This document shows, one piece after another, positions 35,789 through 48,695 of a DNA stretch of 64,000 nucleotides. The notes beneath the pieces are model-generated. The model saw only the letters and a program-made list of their open reading frames with translations, did not search any database and was not told the DNA's origin. This stretch comes from Antitrichia curtipendula (taxonomy: Eukaryota > Streptophyta > Bryopsida > Hypnales > Leucodontaceae), in NCBI GenBank assembly GCA_951230915.1, contig OX579636.1, forward strand, positions 32,733,567-32,797,566, given 5' to 3'. A program made the position numbers and the translations under genes. Position 1 is the first letter of the stretch. Every line of letters begins with the position of its first letter.

Positions 35789-36777
35789 TAACTTAGTTTT
35801 GTAACTTTTGTTTGAATGCCATTTGCATTCAATACAATACTTGATCACTATATTTTTTTGTCAGCATACAAAACTTATTACATATTTGTAAAAGTTAGAA
35901 TGGACTCAAATAATACATACAACATCGGAATGATGTAGTTTACCATTAGAACTAAAATCAAAGTAGTATAACTTTGCAAATGAGCAAGGTAAGGAAAAAA
36001 GAAACCAGTGTTCAATATTCGAGAAAAAAAATTTAGAATTCAGTATTTACATCTTTAGTACTATCTATTCGTTTTAAAGTTGCTTTGCAAATTCATTGTG
36101 AAGCATTTATGGTATTTGTTTTCTATTACAACAAAAAATGGCCCATGATGGTGTTTAATGCATGGTGCTGTAAATTTCAAAGACAAGCGCCTTGGTACAT
36201 CCTAACACTGTGAACATAATCATTAACTCACATACTCATGAGCTTCATAGTGGCAATTGACCGCAACATGGACTTGTCTTCTCATTTGCCTACTATATAA
36301 TACAACCAATTTCATGTAAGAGTGCTAAATTAGCATGCAACAATAATCTAAGCACACATCTTCTATGATACATCATTGTCTACAATTTGGTATAACATTT
36401 TGCCTAGTAGTACTGTATTAAAATCCTTCAACATTTGCAATGAAGGCCATATTCATTAAAATGAGACAAAATAATCAATTTGATAACTTAAATCCCCTCC
36501 TTTTAAAGATAAGTTGTTGAAGGCAAAGATAAATAAATATAGATAACACTATGACCAATAAATCAAAAGATTATTAGAAATGGACACCAAGATAAAAGCC
36601 AATTACAGTTTATTAAAGCTATTATAGAAGTTAGAATGCAATGGCCCTTGAGTGAAAGGACAAATAAATCAACAACAATAAGCTCATCATTCTCAAAAGC
36701 ATTGTCGACTTCTGCTATGTTACTAACACTCTTACAAATGCGGAATCAATTAACAATGAGCATTCAATGGTGTCATA
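35789..36777. other. AT-rich stretch, no gene seen
   Basis: No supported coding region. The first bases (35789-35791, TAA) are the right Harbinger target duplication. Around 36130-36190 is a fragment of the repeat also seen reversed at 32150-32190 ('tggcccat..ggtgt..atgcatggtg'). Confidence 0.5.
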
Positions 36778-36961
36778 CACTATAAGAAACCCGTGGGTTT
36801 TTTTACGTCTAAAAACTGGACGTCAAATTTTTTGGACATCAAACATAACATTAAGATGCTAGTTTTGACATCAAAACTAGCATCCTAATGTTATGTTTGA
36901 TGTCCAAAAAATTTGACGTCCAGTTTTTAGACGTAAAAAAACCCACGGGTTTCTTATAGTG
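36778..36961. mobile_element. CACTA-type MITE, 184 bp near-perfect hairpin
   Basis: Begins CACTATAAGAAACCCGTG and ends in the complement. The arms are about 88 bp with very few mismatches. The first 13 bases are identical to the ends of the 9.3 kb CACTA element at 14391, and both contain GACGTC/GGACATC words just inside, so the large element's family is a likely source of transposase. Flanking triplets are ATA and ATG, a 2 of 3 match, so the duplication is imperfect. Confidence 0.88.
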
Positions 36962-37167
36962 ATGATTGTTTTCTTAGCTACAAAATACTAATGACCTATT
37001 CATTCAAACTCCTAAACATTGTGCACACAAACAATGAGGTGTATATTGGCATCTGACTGTTCAAAGCAGTGATCATACATTATTATGCATCATTTTCTTT
37101 TACTTTAGAACTTTGCAAACATAATCCAAAATTCAATATAAAAAATGTTGTAGACTATCATAATTAA
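36962..37167. other. Short AT-rich spacer, no gene seen
   Basis: No features other than the TTAA at 37164-37167 that begins the next element. Confidence 0.5.
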
Positions 37168-37492
37168 CCCCTAAAGGTTTTTGACTATGTTTTCACAAAA
37201 AACGCTTCCAAATTGCCATTTCTAGTACAAGTACCAAATTTTGGAAAAAAAAAAATTTTGGACACATGGAACCGTAGGATCTTGTAGTAAAATAGTTTGA
37301 GAAGATGTGGAAAAAAATTCAGAAATTTCCACCGTGTAGATTGCAAGAAATTAGCATTTGAAGTGACAAAAACCCTTTTTTTGTCCCTGCGAAAAACCGG
37401 GCAGCTGCACTTCACATGGTCACATTTGTATGAAAAAATGTCCAAAATGGTGGTAACTCTTTGGATTCATTCTTCAAAGCAAGTTAGCTACA

Positions 37493-37936
37493 CCAAAGAT
37501 GATATTTAGTGTTGAGTGACATTTAGTGTTTTTACCCCCCTACTAGCTACAACACTAAATCTGAACTTGTCCACAATTAGTGTTAGACTTGAATGTGCCG
37601 GCTGCAAACTTCAGAGCCTTGTAACTTTTGCAAAAATTCTTCAAATAAGGAAAATGAGATGTTTTTCGGCATTTACAAAAACTGTAGATGCCGAAAAACA
37701 TCTCATTTTCCTGATTTGAAGAATTTTTGCAAAAGTTACAAGGCTCTGAAGTTTGCAGCCGTCTAGCCCTAATCGGTCCGATTCTGTCCGTGAACAGTGA
37801 TATTCCGTCTGATATGACAACTCTGGTTCACATTTAGTGTTTGAATTGACATTTAATGTTACTTACTTTCATAGGGTAATTGGCTTTTAGTGTATACCTT
37901 CGTATTTAGTGTACAAGACACTAAATATCATCTTTT
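37493..37936. mobile_element. Nested MITE-like inverted repeat with AAAGATGATATTTAGTG ends
   Basis: The left end 'aaagatgatatttagtgt' and the right end 'cactaaatatcatctttt' are complementary. Inside, the word 'atttagtgtt' recurs several times, and a near-perfect hairpin occupies 37600-37760. Target duplication not resolved. Confidence 0.65.
37600..37760. repeat. Near-perfect hairpin, arms about 72 bp
   Basis: Left arm from 'ggctgcaaacttcagagcc' to 'tttttcggcat'; right arm is the complement from 'atgccgaaaaac' to 'gaagtttgcagcc', with a loop of about 15 bases and one or two mismatches. Transcription through it would give a long double-stranded RNA stem. Confidence 0.9.
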
Positions 37937-38566
37937 GTGTACATGCTTGAAAAATTTCAGATCATTTGTAATTGTACAACATATAGGAAAAAAATAGTAA
38001 GTAGAAAGAAGTAGAAAATGATTCAAAACACTAAATTGTTAAGGATTTAATTATGGAATTGAAAAATGCCAGTCCAAACAATTGTAATGTTGTAATAAAC
38101 AATCTACACCTTGTGTTTATATTTTTTCCAAAAATATTGAAAATTGAATTAAATAATGGACTTCAAAGTTTATTTTAGAGTAGAGATTCCATAACTACCC
38201 GCAAACTACCCACAACTAAAATTCCTCATAACTTTCATCTCATAAATCAAAGCGAAATGATTCAAAGCTTTCCTTGTGCACATAAATCTAGAGAACCAAT
38301 TTCAAATTTTTATTTCTCTAGAAAATGATTTTTAAAGAAGTTTTTTTTCCTGCCGGGGCTGCCCGCCGAACAATGAAAACTACATATCATACCATAACTT
38401 TTTAACCATGTGGTCAAAAGTTATGAAAATTGTTGGGCCCTAAAGCTACTCCTTGGGCACATCTTGTGTGAAAATTTCAAAGAAAAAAAATAAAAATTCC
38501 ATTCATGGTGAGCTGCCCAAAAACGCTATGTTGTCAAAAAACGGTGTTTGGTCCTTTAGGGGTTAA

Positions 38567-41400
38567 TGATAATAGCAATATATTGATCTAAGGCTTCAAA
38601 CAAATTTTTTCCATTTCAAAGATACCATGGAAAAATCAAATTCAAATGCACATGTAGTGAAAACTTTAAGTTTATGACCAAATTATATTTTATGCAATTC
38701 TCTTTACATTTGAGAACGCCATGCTTTCAAAACCATGACCATTTCTTTTCTTTTTTCTTACCCATGTGACTAATGCTTGAGGTTTGAGGTACAAAGCAAG
38801 CCAAAATAAATATGTACAAGTTGCAAATACAGTGGGAAATTCTAATTTGGCCCAAATTAAAATTTTGTCACTATTGTTCCCATTTAAGAATGCCATCAAT
38901 GTATAAAAAACCATGAACCAATTCCTTTTTTTTGGAGTGCATGTCACTAATGCTTGATTGCTTGACAATTGACGTGCAAATTAAGTCCAACAAAATATGC
39001 AAAAGTTGTAAATTTTGTGGAGACTAGAAATTGAAGACCAAATTAACTTGGGACTCTAATATAAGTTCTAGTTTTAGAATGAAACTCAACTTCATTGATA
39101 TTTATTTCTAAATTAAAGAAAAACTGAATTTCATTGAAATTCTAGATTCCTCAAGTATGTTTCTTGGAATTCATGCAATCTATGTTTGAATGTGTAACAA
39201 GTCATGATTCAGTTTGTCTTCACATTTTTATGAATACTGGTAGAACTACTTACCTCTTGAAGAACATCTCATGTCTAGGCTTGGTCAAACTATTTTATAT
39301 TTTTATAAAAAGTTCAAATGTAGTAAAAAAAAAAGATGGTAGGAGCTACATTTTAATAGTTGATAAGCTTAAAATCAATTATAATCAAGAAGTATGTGAT
39401 AATTCAAATTAAATTTGAAAAGGGTTTGCCCAAAGGATTTGCATTGTCCTTTCGGGATTAATTATGCACATTTTTTAACATGATTGTGGAAAGAAGTGTT
39501 CATTTTCAACATTGTGGCCTCATACCAACCTATGCTTTCATTGTAGCATAACTTATTAAGGATTAAGCTTCAATCACATTCATTAATTTCATTGTTTTAA
39601 TTCAATTAAATGATATATTTATTTCATAGCCTTCACATTATTGCACCAAATGGATCATAATCATTCTTTCCTTAATATAAGCATGCTTTAACCAAGTTAT
39701 ATCACTGTCTCATTAATAATCATAAAACTTAAAGCTTCATAAATGACTTTAACATATTCCATAGTACAATTATGAACTCACATAAGAGTACCACAAATAA
39801 TGAGGTATTGAAACTTAAAGAAGTTCTTCATAGACATTCATCAAATAACAAACATATTAATTGACATAATGTATTAGAATGTGAATTGAAATAAATAATC
39901 CCTAAAGACCAATGCAAAAGAGAAGGGACTATTACAAAAATTAAAATTATATATTAAAATTGTACATATTTGTAAGATGTTTGATTTGTTAGCATACAAA
40001 ATGCACGCTCATCTATACTCTTCAAACTTACAATTGACTCAAAGAAAAAACGTACCATGAGATATACTTAAATATTAGAATAGAAGTCAAAGAAGACAGT
40101 CAAACATTTCAAATAATTAAGGCAATGATCCCAAAAAATTGAAATTCAATACTTTTTACTTTAGATATATTTTAGTTATATTCTTGGATTCTTTTGCATG
40201 CTAACTGTTAAGCATTGGGAACATGGTTTTAAGAAAATACATGCAAATTTCAATGAATTTTAATGTATGACATTCTAAAATGGAACACAAGAGGCACAAA
40301 TTTAATATGGCCATAAATTTCAAATTCCCACCAACTTGGGAACTTAGAAACTTTTGTCTTGGTTTGCACGTTGAATGTCAAGCATTGGTGACGTGGGTTT
40401 TAAAAATAAATAAATAAATAATGGCCTATGAATTTTAATGCATGACGTATAATTCTAGGACAAAGGTTTTGCTTGGTATGTTTTTTTGTCATCAATAGAG
40501 TCTAGATGAACAAATTCAAATAATTTGTATTCAATGTGAGTTGGAAAATTACACAAACAATGCATCCACGGAATTTAATGTATATGAATTGATTTTTTAT
40601 TTTTTATTTATGAAAAATATTGTGCATGACCTTATTGTACCTAATTATGCATACTTAGTAAATCAATTTTAACTTTTGAAATAATACATAGTTCAATTTG
40701 CACATTATCATTTAAAAGTTCATGACTTCTGGATATAATTAGAATCCTTTTCAACTATAGCAGACCAAGGTTTTGAGTGTTTTTTGACAAAAAAAATGGC
40801 CTTCGGACTTTAGGGGTTAATTGAAAAAAAGTTGTACTTCTATTCAGTGGTCATCGATTTTACATTTGGGGACTATTTTAAATTTGTACCTATATTCTAC
40901 TTTTTGACTTTACATTTTTGTATGAGTTTGGCTAGGAGAGTTTTATTTGAGTGTTCCTTTAAAATATAGGGAGAGGTCTGTTTTTTTGAATTGCACTTTT
41001 GAACTGAAAAAAAATTGTGTTTGTATTTAGTGGTCATAAATTCTAAATTTGGGGACTATTTCAAAGTTCCAAATTCCTAAATTTTGAAATGTTTAGTTCA
41101 CAAGTGCATAAGGCAACTACATGTTAGAACTAAAGTGAACCGCTAACTAAAACTGCATCCTAGAGATTTTTGCCTAAAGTATACTCCCGATGTTCATGAT
41201 TACTTTTCAGAACACCTATTTTCAACACTAACCTTCAAAAACTCATAATTTATTCATATAGTGACCAATAATTGTATTTTAGGAGAATTTGGAATCCACT
41301 TTTCACTACCAACAAGATCCCTCCAAATAAAATTCAACGTAATAATGGAAACTATGCTTATTTAGGAGATTGTAGGTGAAGTTATTTTCCTACCTAGTCT
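38567..41400. other. AT-rich repeat-derived stretch, no gene seen
   Basis: Two diverged repeat units at about 38690-38850 and 38870-39080 share 'gaatgccat..aaaaccatgaacc' and 'catgt.actaatgcttga'; relatives are at 31980-32240 and reversed at about 40200-40450. A right-hand TTAA-type end (CTTTAGGGGTTAA) lies at 40808-40820 without a clear left partner. No coding frame is credible. Confidence 0.5.
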
Positions 41401-41526
41401 TGGTGAGGGGGAGTAGGTTCGGACGGAAGGTCGAGCGACAGGTTTGGGTAAAGGGTTGGACCGATGCAGCGGAGGCTTGGATCTAGGTCTAGGAAGTCGT
41501 TACTCCCGATATGGACAGTCAACACT

Positions 41527-41745
41527 AGTGTTTGTGAGCACTTAGTGTGTTTGTAAGCGCTTAGTTTGGAACCCTGGTGTTTGTGAGCGCTTAGTGTGAG
41601 CGCTTTTGTGTTTATGAGCGCTTCTTCTCTTCATTGTGATTCTTAGTCTCTTGATTATTAGTCTCTTCATTGTGAGCGCTCTTCTAAGTCTCCTGATTCT
41701 TAGTCCCGTTTTTGTGTTTGTGAGCACTTTTGTATTTGTGAGCGC
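41527..41745. repeat. Minisatellite of GTGTTTGTGAGCGCTT-type units
   Basis: About eight diverged units of roughly 16-30 bp containing 'gtttgtgagcgctt' or 'gagcactt', alternating with 'cttagtctcttgatt' units. AGCGCT is itself a palindrome in each unit. Confidence 0.8.
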
Positions 41746-42114
41746 TTCTATATTCACTCTTCTGTATTTGTTTGAAGTTTTGTTTTTTGTGCTTCATATG
41801 GAGATTCAAGTTTTGTGTTAGAGGCACTGTGGGAGGGAGGTTGTTCAAAGGAGGAATTGAGTTGGAACCCTACGACAAGAGAGATTTCAGCTCCAATTTG
41901 GTGATTTTGAATTCTGGTAAGATTTTGCAGATTATCTCGTTGTTTTTGCTCACACAACCCGGCGGTAGTATTTGTGCTATCGTGTTTGAATTTTGAAGTT
42001 GTTAAAGTTGTTCATGCTCTTGATCATTAACTGCAAGTAACTAGGGTTCATTAGTTTGTTGCTGCATTTCTATGATTTTACATACTTTTGAATTTTTATT
42101 TTCTTTGAACCTTC
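41746..42114. other. Short region right of the minisatellite, no supported gene
   Basis: Slightly higher complexity than the surroundings, with a donor-like 'ctggtaagat' near 41914. It may be an old untranslated exon or the inner edge of a retroelement; nothing confirms either. Confidence 0.3.
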
Positions 42115-42545
42115 ACTCCATTTGGACTCTCGAGGAGGTCACTCTATGCATTTATACAAATCACGTGTGGCGAGGATTTTGGACCCTTTATTTACTTTTT
42201 CAAATTTAAATTAAAGAAAAAGAAAAAAATATGAGTAGATTTTCCTACTTTGAAAGTTTACGTTATGAATTATTGATAATTTTATACGTAAATTATAATT
42301 AGATACAAATTTTTGAAGTAAAAAGATACACTATAAAGCTGAAAATAACTTTCGCACCTCTATATTAAATAAGAAAAAATTGTTTAAAAAATACACAAAA
42401 AATTCTAAAAAATGAGTCTCTATTGAAAGTTTATGTTTCTTGAATATTGATGCAATGGTTGTCTAAATGTGTTTTCTATAAATACTTGAGTTGAAAATCA
42501 TGTCATTTTAGTTCATTTTTCAACCTTCTCTAGAAATCATTTCAT
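42115..42545 (+). repeat. Diverged long inverted repeat, left arm
   Basis: Aligns by eye with the reverse complement of 47060-47480 over about 400 bp at roughly three quarters identity. Landmarks are 'gagtagattttcctactttg', 'gagctgaaaataa'/'aagctgaaaataac' and 'aaatacttgagttgaaaa'. Probably two copies of one dispersed repeat in opposite orientation. Confidence 0.7.
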
Positions 42546-44082
42546 ATATTATTTGGATTGAAGATTTTGGCAATAGAATCTTATAATCTTGATTAAACAA
42601 TGCTCAAAATTATAGGCTAAAATTATAGTTTATTAAAGAATAAATAGGAGAATAAAAGATCATTTAGCTGCAAGTGGTATACTATAGATACACTAAGTGA
42701 CCTCCCTAGGTTTGGACATCGTGATTTTGAAACTATCTGCAATCTGTGTTTTAGGTTGCATTGTTCCCATTCCTTCTTTTTTTTAGTTTTGTTAATTTTT
42801 CTAAAAGAGCAGTCACAATGTGACTTCACTTTTGATTTTGGAAGTACATGTTGGGTGAAGATTTTGTTGGAGCGCTATTTTAGTTTAGAAGAACTAAGAT
42901 GCAATTCAATCTTCTTCCAAATAACACGTTGTGGTGAGAGATTTGTAGTTCCAAGAGCTCTAGTGTAGATGTTTGTGGTTGTTGTGGGTTTTGTTTTTTC
43001 CTAAACTCTTGTTAAATATGAATGTGGTTTGGAATCCAGTTTGTTGTGCTTTATTCAAGTATTAGATATGTACAGCACAGTAGTTCAATCGCACAGTAGT
43101 TCAATCCATGACTCTAGTCACATAAACAATATAGAAAATGGGTTTTGAGATTAGGATTTTCAACACAATTGTCTTGTTTGCTTGCTCAAAAATATATTTA
43201 TATCTTGTAGAGTCGATATTTTTTTAGTCAGAATTTGTCATATGCGGAGTAGATTTAGACGGGTTAGATGATATTTTACCACATATCCTAAACTTCCACT
43301 AATTTTGGGTTTCTAACTTACATACATGCAAGATTTAGAATTATTTTAGGTATTTTACTCTGTTTTGGACCAAATACTATATTGGCATGTAACATATCTA
43401 TTTTGGTCTAACACTCTTTATTCAGATTTTGGTAAATGAAACTTAACTTAAATTGTAAATTAAAAAATTAAAAAAAATAGTGAGTTACAAATGATGAATT
43501 GGGAGCCACTTGACTAATCTTTGATCCCATTCAAAGTTTGGATCTCTTCCTATCTAAAAATCAAATTGCAACATTCCTCAAATATATGGTCTTTTACCTT
43601 GCATCAAATTTTTCTACTCTAATTTTGCAAATCCATAAGTCCCTTGCTTTTGAGAAAAACAAATATTCCTTGACACGTTCACAAACATTCTTTATAGTTT
43701 TGCATTAAATAAGTCTTATTCCAACACGAGGTACTCTCTTCCTATTGGTTGAATTATACCATACATGCCTAAAAGACTCTACATTAAGTTCCAATAATGC
43801 ATGGTCAAGCCATTTTAGGCCTTTGAGGACTTATTAATTTTCAAAGCCTAAAGGCCCTAAAATCATGGTTATAGAGGCTCTATCTTGAGCCTCCTTTGCA
43901 ACTCCATCACATGATAAATGTTCCAAAAACATCTCAAAGTTTATTTTTGAAGCAAAATGGTATCAATTCTTCCAATGTTTACACCTATAGACGTAGTGTG
44001 ATCTTTTCTAAGTAAAAAGTGTGAGGGACTTAGAAAAAATGAGTCTCCAAATATGCTCATGGAAGATATTAGCTTTAAAGGC
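42546..44082. other. AT-rich stretch, no gene seen
   Basis: No supported coding region or clear repeat. Frames at 42623-42829 and 42756-42968 overlap and are not convincing. Confidence 0.5.
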
Positions 44083-44086
44083 TTAA

Positions 44087-45007
44087 ACCCTAAAGTCCCA
44101 AAGCTTCTTTCCATAAAAAAAACCATTTCAAAACTGCCAATTCTATAGCAAAGAGCAAAAAAAAAATGGTTTTTTAACATCTCTAACTACAATATCATGT
44201 ACTAGACTAGTATAATAATGTGTGGAAGAAATTTCACAAACTTTGACCATGTAGATTGCAAGATATTTGCATTTAAAGTGAAGAAAACAAGTTTTTTTGC
44301 ACCTTGCTAGCTTGCTCAACTACATTTCTTGGCTTTGAACCTTCACAACTTAAAATTTTTGCTCTACTGATTTTATATGATATAGAATTGAATTGAAAGT
44401 CTATGAGTTGTTGTTTTTAAAAATAAAATAATAAACTTCATTTTCTCTCATTTAAAAATTGGTAAGTAGAAGTAGGTTCAAGATTAAAGGAAAATCTAAA
44501 TTGTTTATAGCTCTTAGATGGAATTGAAATATACTAACTTCAATGGTGAGATTGTTCTAGCAAGAGATCTTCACCATGTAAAACTTCTTTTTTTGTAAAA
44601 TTGTGAAAAATTGAGGTCAGAAACGAATCCTACAAGTTAATTTTTCAAGAAGATGCTTAAATTGCCTCCAAAATAAGATTGTCCATAACTTCCATATAAC
44701 AAATCCAAATGGAATGCATCAAATCTTCCCATGTACATAAAAATATAATTTGTACAAAACAAAATTTTAAATTCTTTTACTTTAAGTTCTTTTAAGGTTT
44801 ATTTCTGCCCGACAAACTAAAAAAAATATTTATTGTGCCATAACTTTTTTTCTCAGGCTCCAATTGAAATAAGAACTATATTTTCGGAAAGCTAATGTGA
44901 TTTTTTATCTTCACAATTTTTTTTTAAAAACCACAACAAATATTGAGACCATAAGAGCATGCTTGAAATCCATTTTGTCTCCAAAGGGGACAATGAGACT
45001 TTAGGGG
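44087..45007. mobile_element. TTAA-flanked element, 0.92 kb
   Basis: Left end ACCCTAAAGTCCCAAAG (one base off the family end) after TTAA 44083-44086; right end GGGGACAATGAGACTTTAGGGG before TTAA 45008-45011. Shares 'ccatgtagattgcaagatat' with the 37168 element. No open frame of note. Confidence 0.75.
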
Positions 45008-45036
45008 TTAAACAAGGTGTCAAAAGATAGAGTTAA

Positions 45037-45851
45037 CCCCTAAATGCCTAAGCCTTTTGAAGTGTATTTTTGCTATAAAAAATGAACATGAACTTATAGT
45101 TATAGTTATCTCCAATGAAGTAAATTATTTTTTTCCAAAATCTAACCGTATAGATGTCCAAAGAGCTTGCTTAATAGTAAGCACATTAATTTGAGTGCAA
45201 AATTGCATAGGAGTGTGAGATTATAACAAGAAAAATATATGTTTTTTATTTTTAGTATGTTGCTCCTCCCCCTAGTGTTTCAAAATTTTGCACATAAGAG
45301 TTTTATGGGATTGGAGGTGACATGAACAACTACAAATAGTGCTAGCACACAAAATTGCACTTCGCAAAAACTTAATTTCACATGAAAAGCTATCAAATTC
45401 ATTATACAATCTACCTTGCAATTGTTGTAATGCAATTTTTTTCATAAATAAAAGATCACAAATAACTCCAAATTAACTTTTTTGTGCGTCCATTTTCAAC
45501 AATAAAAATAATGAAAATACTTTACTCTTTCCATTGGGACCATTTTCAAAGCAAATGGATATGTACAATTTTTTAGATCTCAAATCAAGTGAAATTGACA
45601 AACTTTGCTCAAAGCTGGGAAATTGAGTAAAATTTGCAAACTTTACTCTTCACTAATGGTACATGGATGCCTTTGAGGACCTCTCAATAATAACATATTT
45701 AACTTTTTCAGTGAAAATGAAAGTTTTTAATAGTTAATCCTAAAAAACGCCCATAAAAAAATTTTAAACAGTCAAAGGAATTTAATTGCCCACACCAAAA
45801 TGAGCCTGAAATTTCAAATTGACCATATATGGTCGGTTGGGCAATTAGAGG
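45037..45851. mobile_element. TTAA-flanked element, 0.82 kb
   Basis: Left end CCCCTAAATGCC after TTAA 45033-45036; right end GGGCAATTAGAGG before TTAA 45852-45855. It lies only 29 bp from the previous element. The ends are more diverged than in the 37168 copy. Confidence 0.65.
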
Positions 45852-45855
45852 TTAA

Positions 45856-47059
45856 TGCCCAATTCTCCAAAATTTGCCCAAAAAACTTCTATTGTTTTCC
45901 AAGTCTTCCAAACCAACTTCTCGCCTCTATAGACTCTTAGTCAATGTCAAATAACACCTTTAGGATTTAAAAAAAGGTATAGAATGCTCTTTAAGTGATT
46001 TCTGAAAGCAACCGAGGGATGTATAATCTTTCATGAGTATGCAAGAAATTTCAACTTTGGGTTCTTTTAGTTTGTTTTTCTTAATTTGAAAAAAATAGTT
46101 TGGATTGAAAGTAGTGGTATTGTATAGTTGGAAAAAAATAGGACATAAGATTAGACATTGATCCTAGATCCATTGGATCTAATTAAAAGAAAAATAGGTT
46201 TGCATTTTTGATGTGAGGACATGAAATCACTCATTTAAATATGGAAAAATGTATGCAAATTCTCCTCCTATGAGCCTTCTTTGAGAAGAGGGGGGGTAGG
46301 GGAGTGTATTTGGAGGGAAGTAGGTTTTGTTTTTTTCCATGCAAGTAGATAGATGCAAAAACATGTTCCTATTTTAAGCTATTAATTTTGTATTTCATGA
46401 CATCTTCCAAATAATTTGGGATCTTAGATTCCAAATGTGAATTCAAGATTTTCAAATTTTAGTCTATAATAAATAATTTATTCTTGCATTTTCCCAAGGT
46501 AAAAATTGGGAGCTCCAAATTTTTGAAAGGCTAGAAGGCTAATTGGGAGTCTTCCTTATACCGAGCACAATGGCAATAATTTCTCAATTTTTGGGTGGGA
46601 TCATAAAAGTAAATCTCATTCTGTATAATGTGGATATCTCTATCTAAATCTGCCATCATTATTTTTTGAACATCTCCAAAGTCAATATGTACCTTTGTCA
46701 AAGAAATGATTTTAGAACTTCTACCAAAAATACTTTGACCCTTCACATCTTCTACATTCAATATCCAAATGTCACGTTCTTTGATGCATTGAAACCGCCT
46801 TTCATTTGCCAACACAAAAACATATAAAAATTTGGCCAATCTAATAATAATAATTATTCACAACACCAAAAGGCGGTGCTCTTGGCCCAAGGAAATCACT
46901 TAGTTTGTCTATAACAAACCATGTGTGTTCAAGTGATTTTTGGGCCTCTTATTTACTTTCCAATAAACTATAATTTCAACCTAAAATTTTGAGCTTTGTC
47001 TAGTAATGACTGTAGGTTTCTGTTGCCAAAAATTCTCAATTCAAACAACATATGATGAT
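45856..47059. other. AT-rich stretch with one weak minus-strand frame
   Basis: A 102-codon minus-strand frame (46839-46531) encodes a mixed-composition peptide beginning MAKFLYVFVLANERRF. It could be a retroelement or host gene fragment, but I recognise no family and see no splice or promoter support. Nothing else is visible. Confidence 0.35.
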
Positions 47060-47480
47060 ATGAAATGATTTTTAGAATAGGTTGAAAAATAAACTAAAAT
47101 GGCATGTTTTTCAACTCAAATATTTATAGAGTACATTTATATGATCATTGCATTATTATTGAAGAAAAATGAACTTTCAAAAGAGAGTTATTTTTAGCAA
47201 TTTTTTGTTCTTTTTTTAGACAAATTTTTCTTTTATAACATAGGGGTGTGAAAATTTATTTTCAGCTCTCCAATGTATTTCTTTACTTCAAATATTTGTA
47301 AATAATTATAATTAACAAATAAATATATCAATAATTCAAGACATAAACTTTCAAAGTAAGAAAATCTACTCCTATTCTTCTTCTTTTTCCTTTTATTTAA
47401 GTTTTAGAACATAATATAGGGGATCTAAAATCTTAATGTGTGTAGTTTCTAATGGACACTCTAAGTGATCTCTTCAGGGC
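47060..47480 (-). repeat. Diverged long inverted repeat, right arm
   Basis: Reverse-complement partner of 42115-42545. Confidence 0.7.
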
Positions 47481-48691
47481 TCTTGGGGGTTGCCTACCTA
47501 CCGTAGGGAAGCCAAAGAAAGCAATTTTCTTTCCTTGCAACTTACAGAACCAGTGAATAAAATTCATTGCAGATGTCAGTCCAACAGTCCAACTCTCCCT
47601 TTCCCCAGTGCAAAGATCTCTTTTTCCTTTAAGCCTGCGTCCACCAACTGATCAGTGATTGCACATGGAAGCAGACCCTAACTTAAGGAGACCCTAACTT
47701 AAGCTTAGACTGGCCTGCCGGCTGCAAGAGAAGAAGTTCCATGACAGTTTTTTCTCATATGGTTACACTACTAAAAGTGACTCCTGTATGTCCCTACCCA
47801 AAGTCAAATGATTCCTTTGGATTGGGGAGTGTGGTCTGTGGACGGACTGTGAACAGACTGTGGAAATTGAACAGACTTCTTTGCAGTTTCCACCCCGTCC
47901 GCAGCTTTTTCTTTTGTATGTATGTAAATCCCCAACAAACTTCTACTTTGGGAATAAGATTCTCGAGAATGGAGGAATGCCAGTCACTGGAATAAGAACC
48001 AGTACAGTACTATTAAACTTACAGGGGGGTGGCGATTTCCCTGCACTTTTAACGCAGGTGCCAGTTGTGGGACACGCTGGACAGAGTGAGCGGTGGAATT
48101 CCCACAGTTAGGGAGAGTGACCCACTTGTACCTTACAGAGCTTCGATGCAGAGCCGTGGAAGTCAGCAACAGCAGCAACTGAGCCATGAGTTTGAACGTA
48201 AGTAAGTTAAAAGCTAAGCATCATCAATTCATCATCTTCCTCGTTTCCAAACTCCAACTTAGGTTTGCAGATCCAGTAAAGGGGCGGTTGAGTGGCATCA
48301 GCCGCCCTACTCCCTCTTGAAATAGGGTGGGGGAAAACACAGAGGCATGGCATGGCATGGCATGGTGGGGGACTGGGGGTGTGCATGGCAGAAGAAGATT
48401 CATTTGCCCAACATTGGGTTCCGTGCTGCAAATCCATTGTTTGGGTCCATTATCTAGTACCAAGCTCAGTAGTGCACCCCTACTAAGTTAGTACCAATTG
48501 TAATCATTTTTTGGGACCCAAATGTTGTCTTGTGAGTGAACCCCATTTCAAGGTTTGCAGATGTTCCTATTAACTTTAACTTTACATCAGTGGCTGCCTG
48601 AATCCCCAAGTTCTTCAACCATCCTTGAGTGGATGATGAATGTTTCGAAAAGTGTGTCTGTCTTATTAACCTGTAATGGGGTTTTGCATTG
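47481..48691. other. GC-richer island of unknown nature, no coding sequence recognised
   Basis: Composition changes sharply here, with balanced bases and few A/T runs. Features include a candidate splice donor 'gaacgtaagtaag' near 48195 following ATGAGTTTG, a (GGCAT)n-like 'catggcatggcatgg' run at 48345-48365, and several short frames on both strands without family resemblance. It may be a captured 5' untranslated exon or promoter region of a host gene. This is inference from composition only. Confidence 0.35.
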
Positions 48692-48695
48692 TTAA

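Larger units (their letters stand above)
37168..38562. mobile_element. TTAA-flanked element, 1.4 kb, with nested palindromic insertion
   Basis: Ends are CCCCTAAAGG and CCTTTAGGGG, flanked by TTAA at 37164-37167 and 38563-38566. The subterminal regions still pair loosely ('gttttcacaaaaaacgctt' against 'aaaacgctatgttgtc'). The block 'gtagattgcaagaaattagc' near 37337 is shared with the element at 44087-45007, showing one family. A second element is nested at about 37493-37936. No transposase frame. Confidence 0.75.

Noticed and set aside
48207..48486. Overlapping frames in the GC-richer island
   Set aside because: Three frames on both strands cover the same bases with no shared family or splice support.
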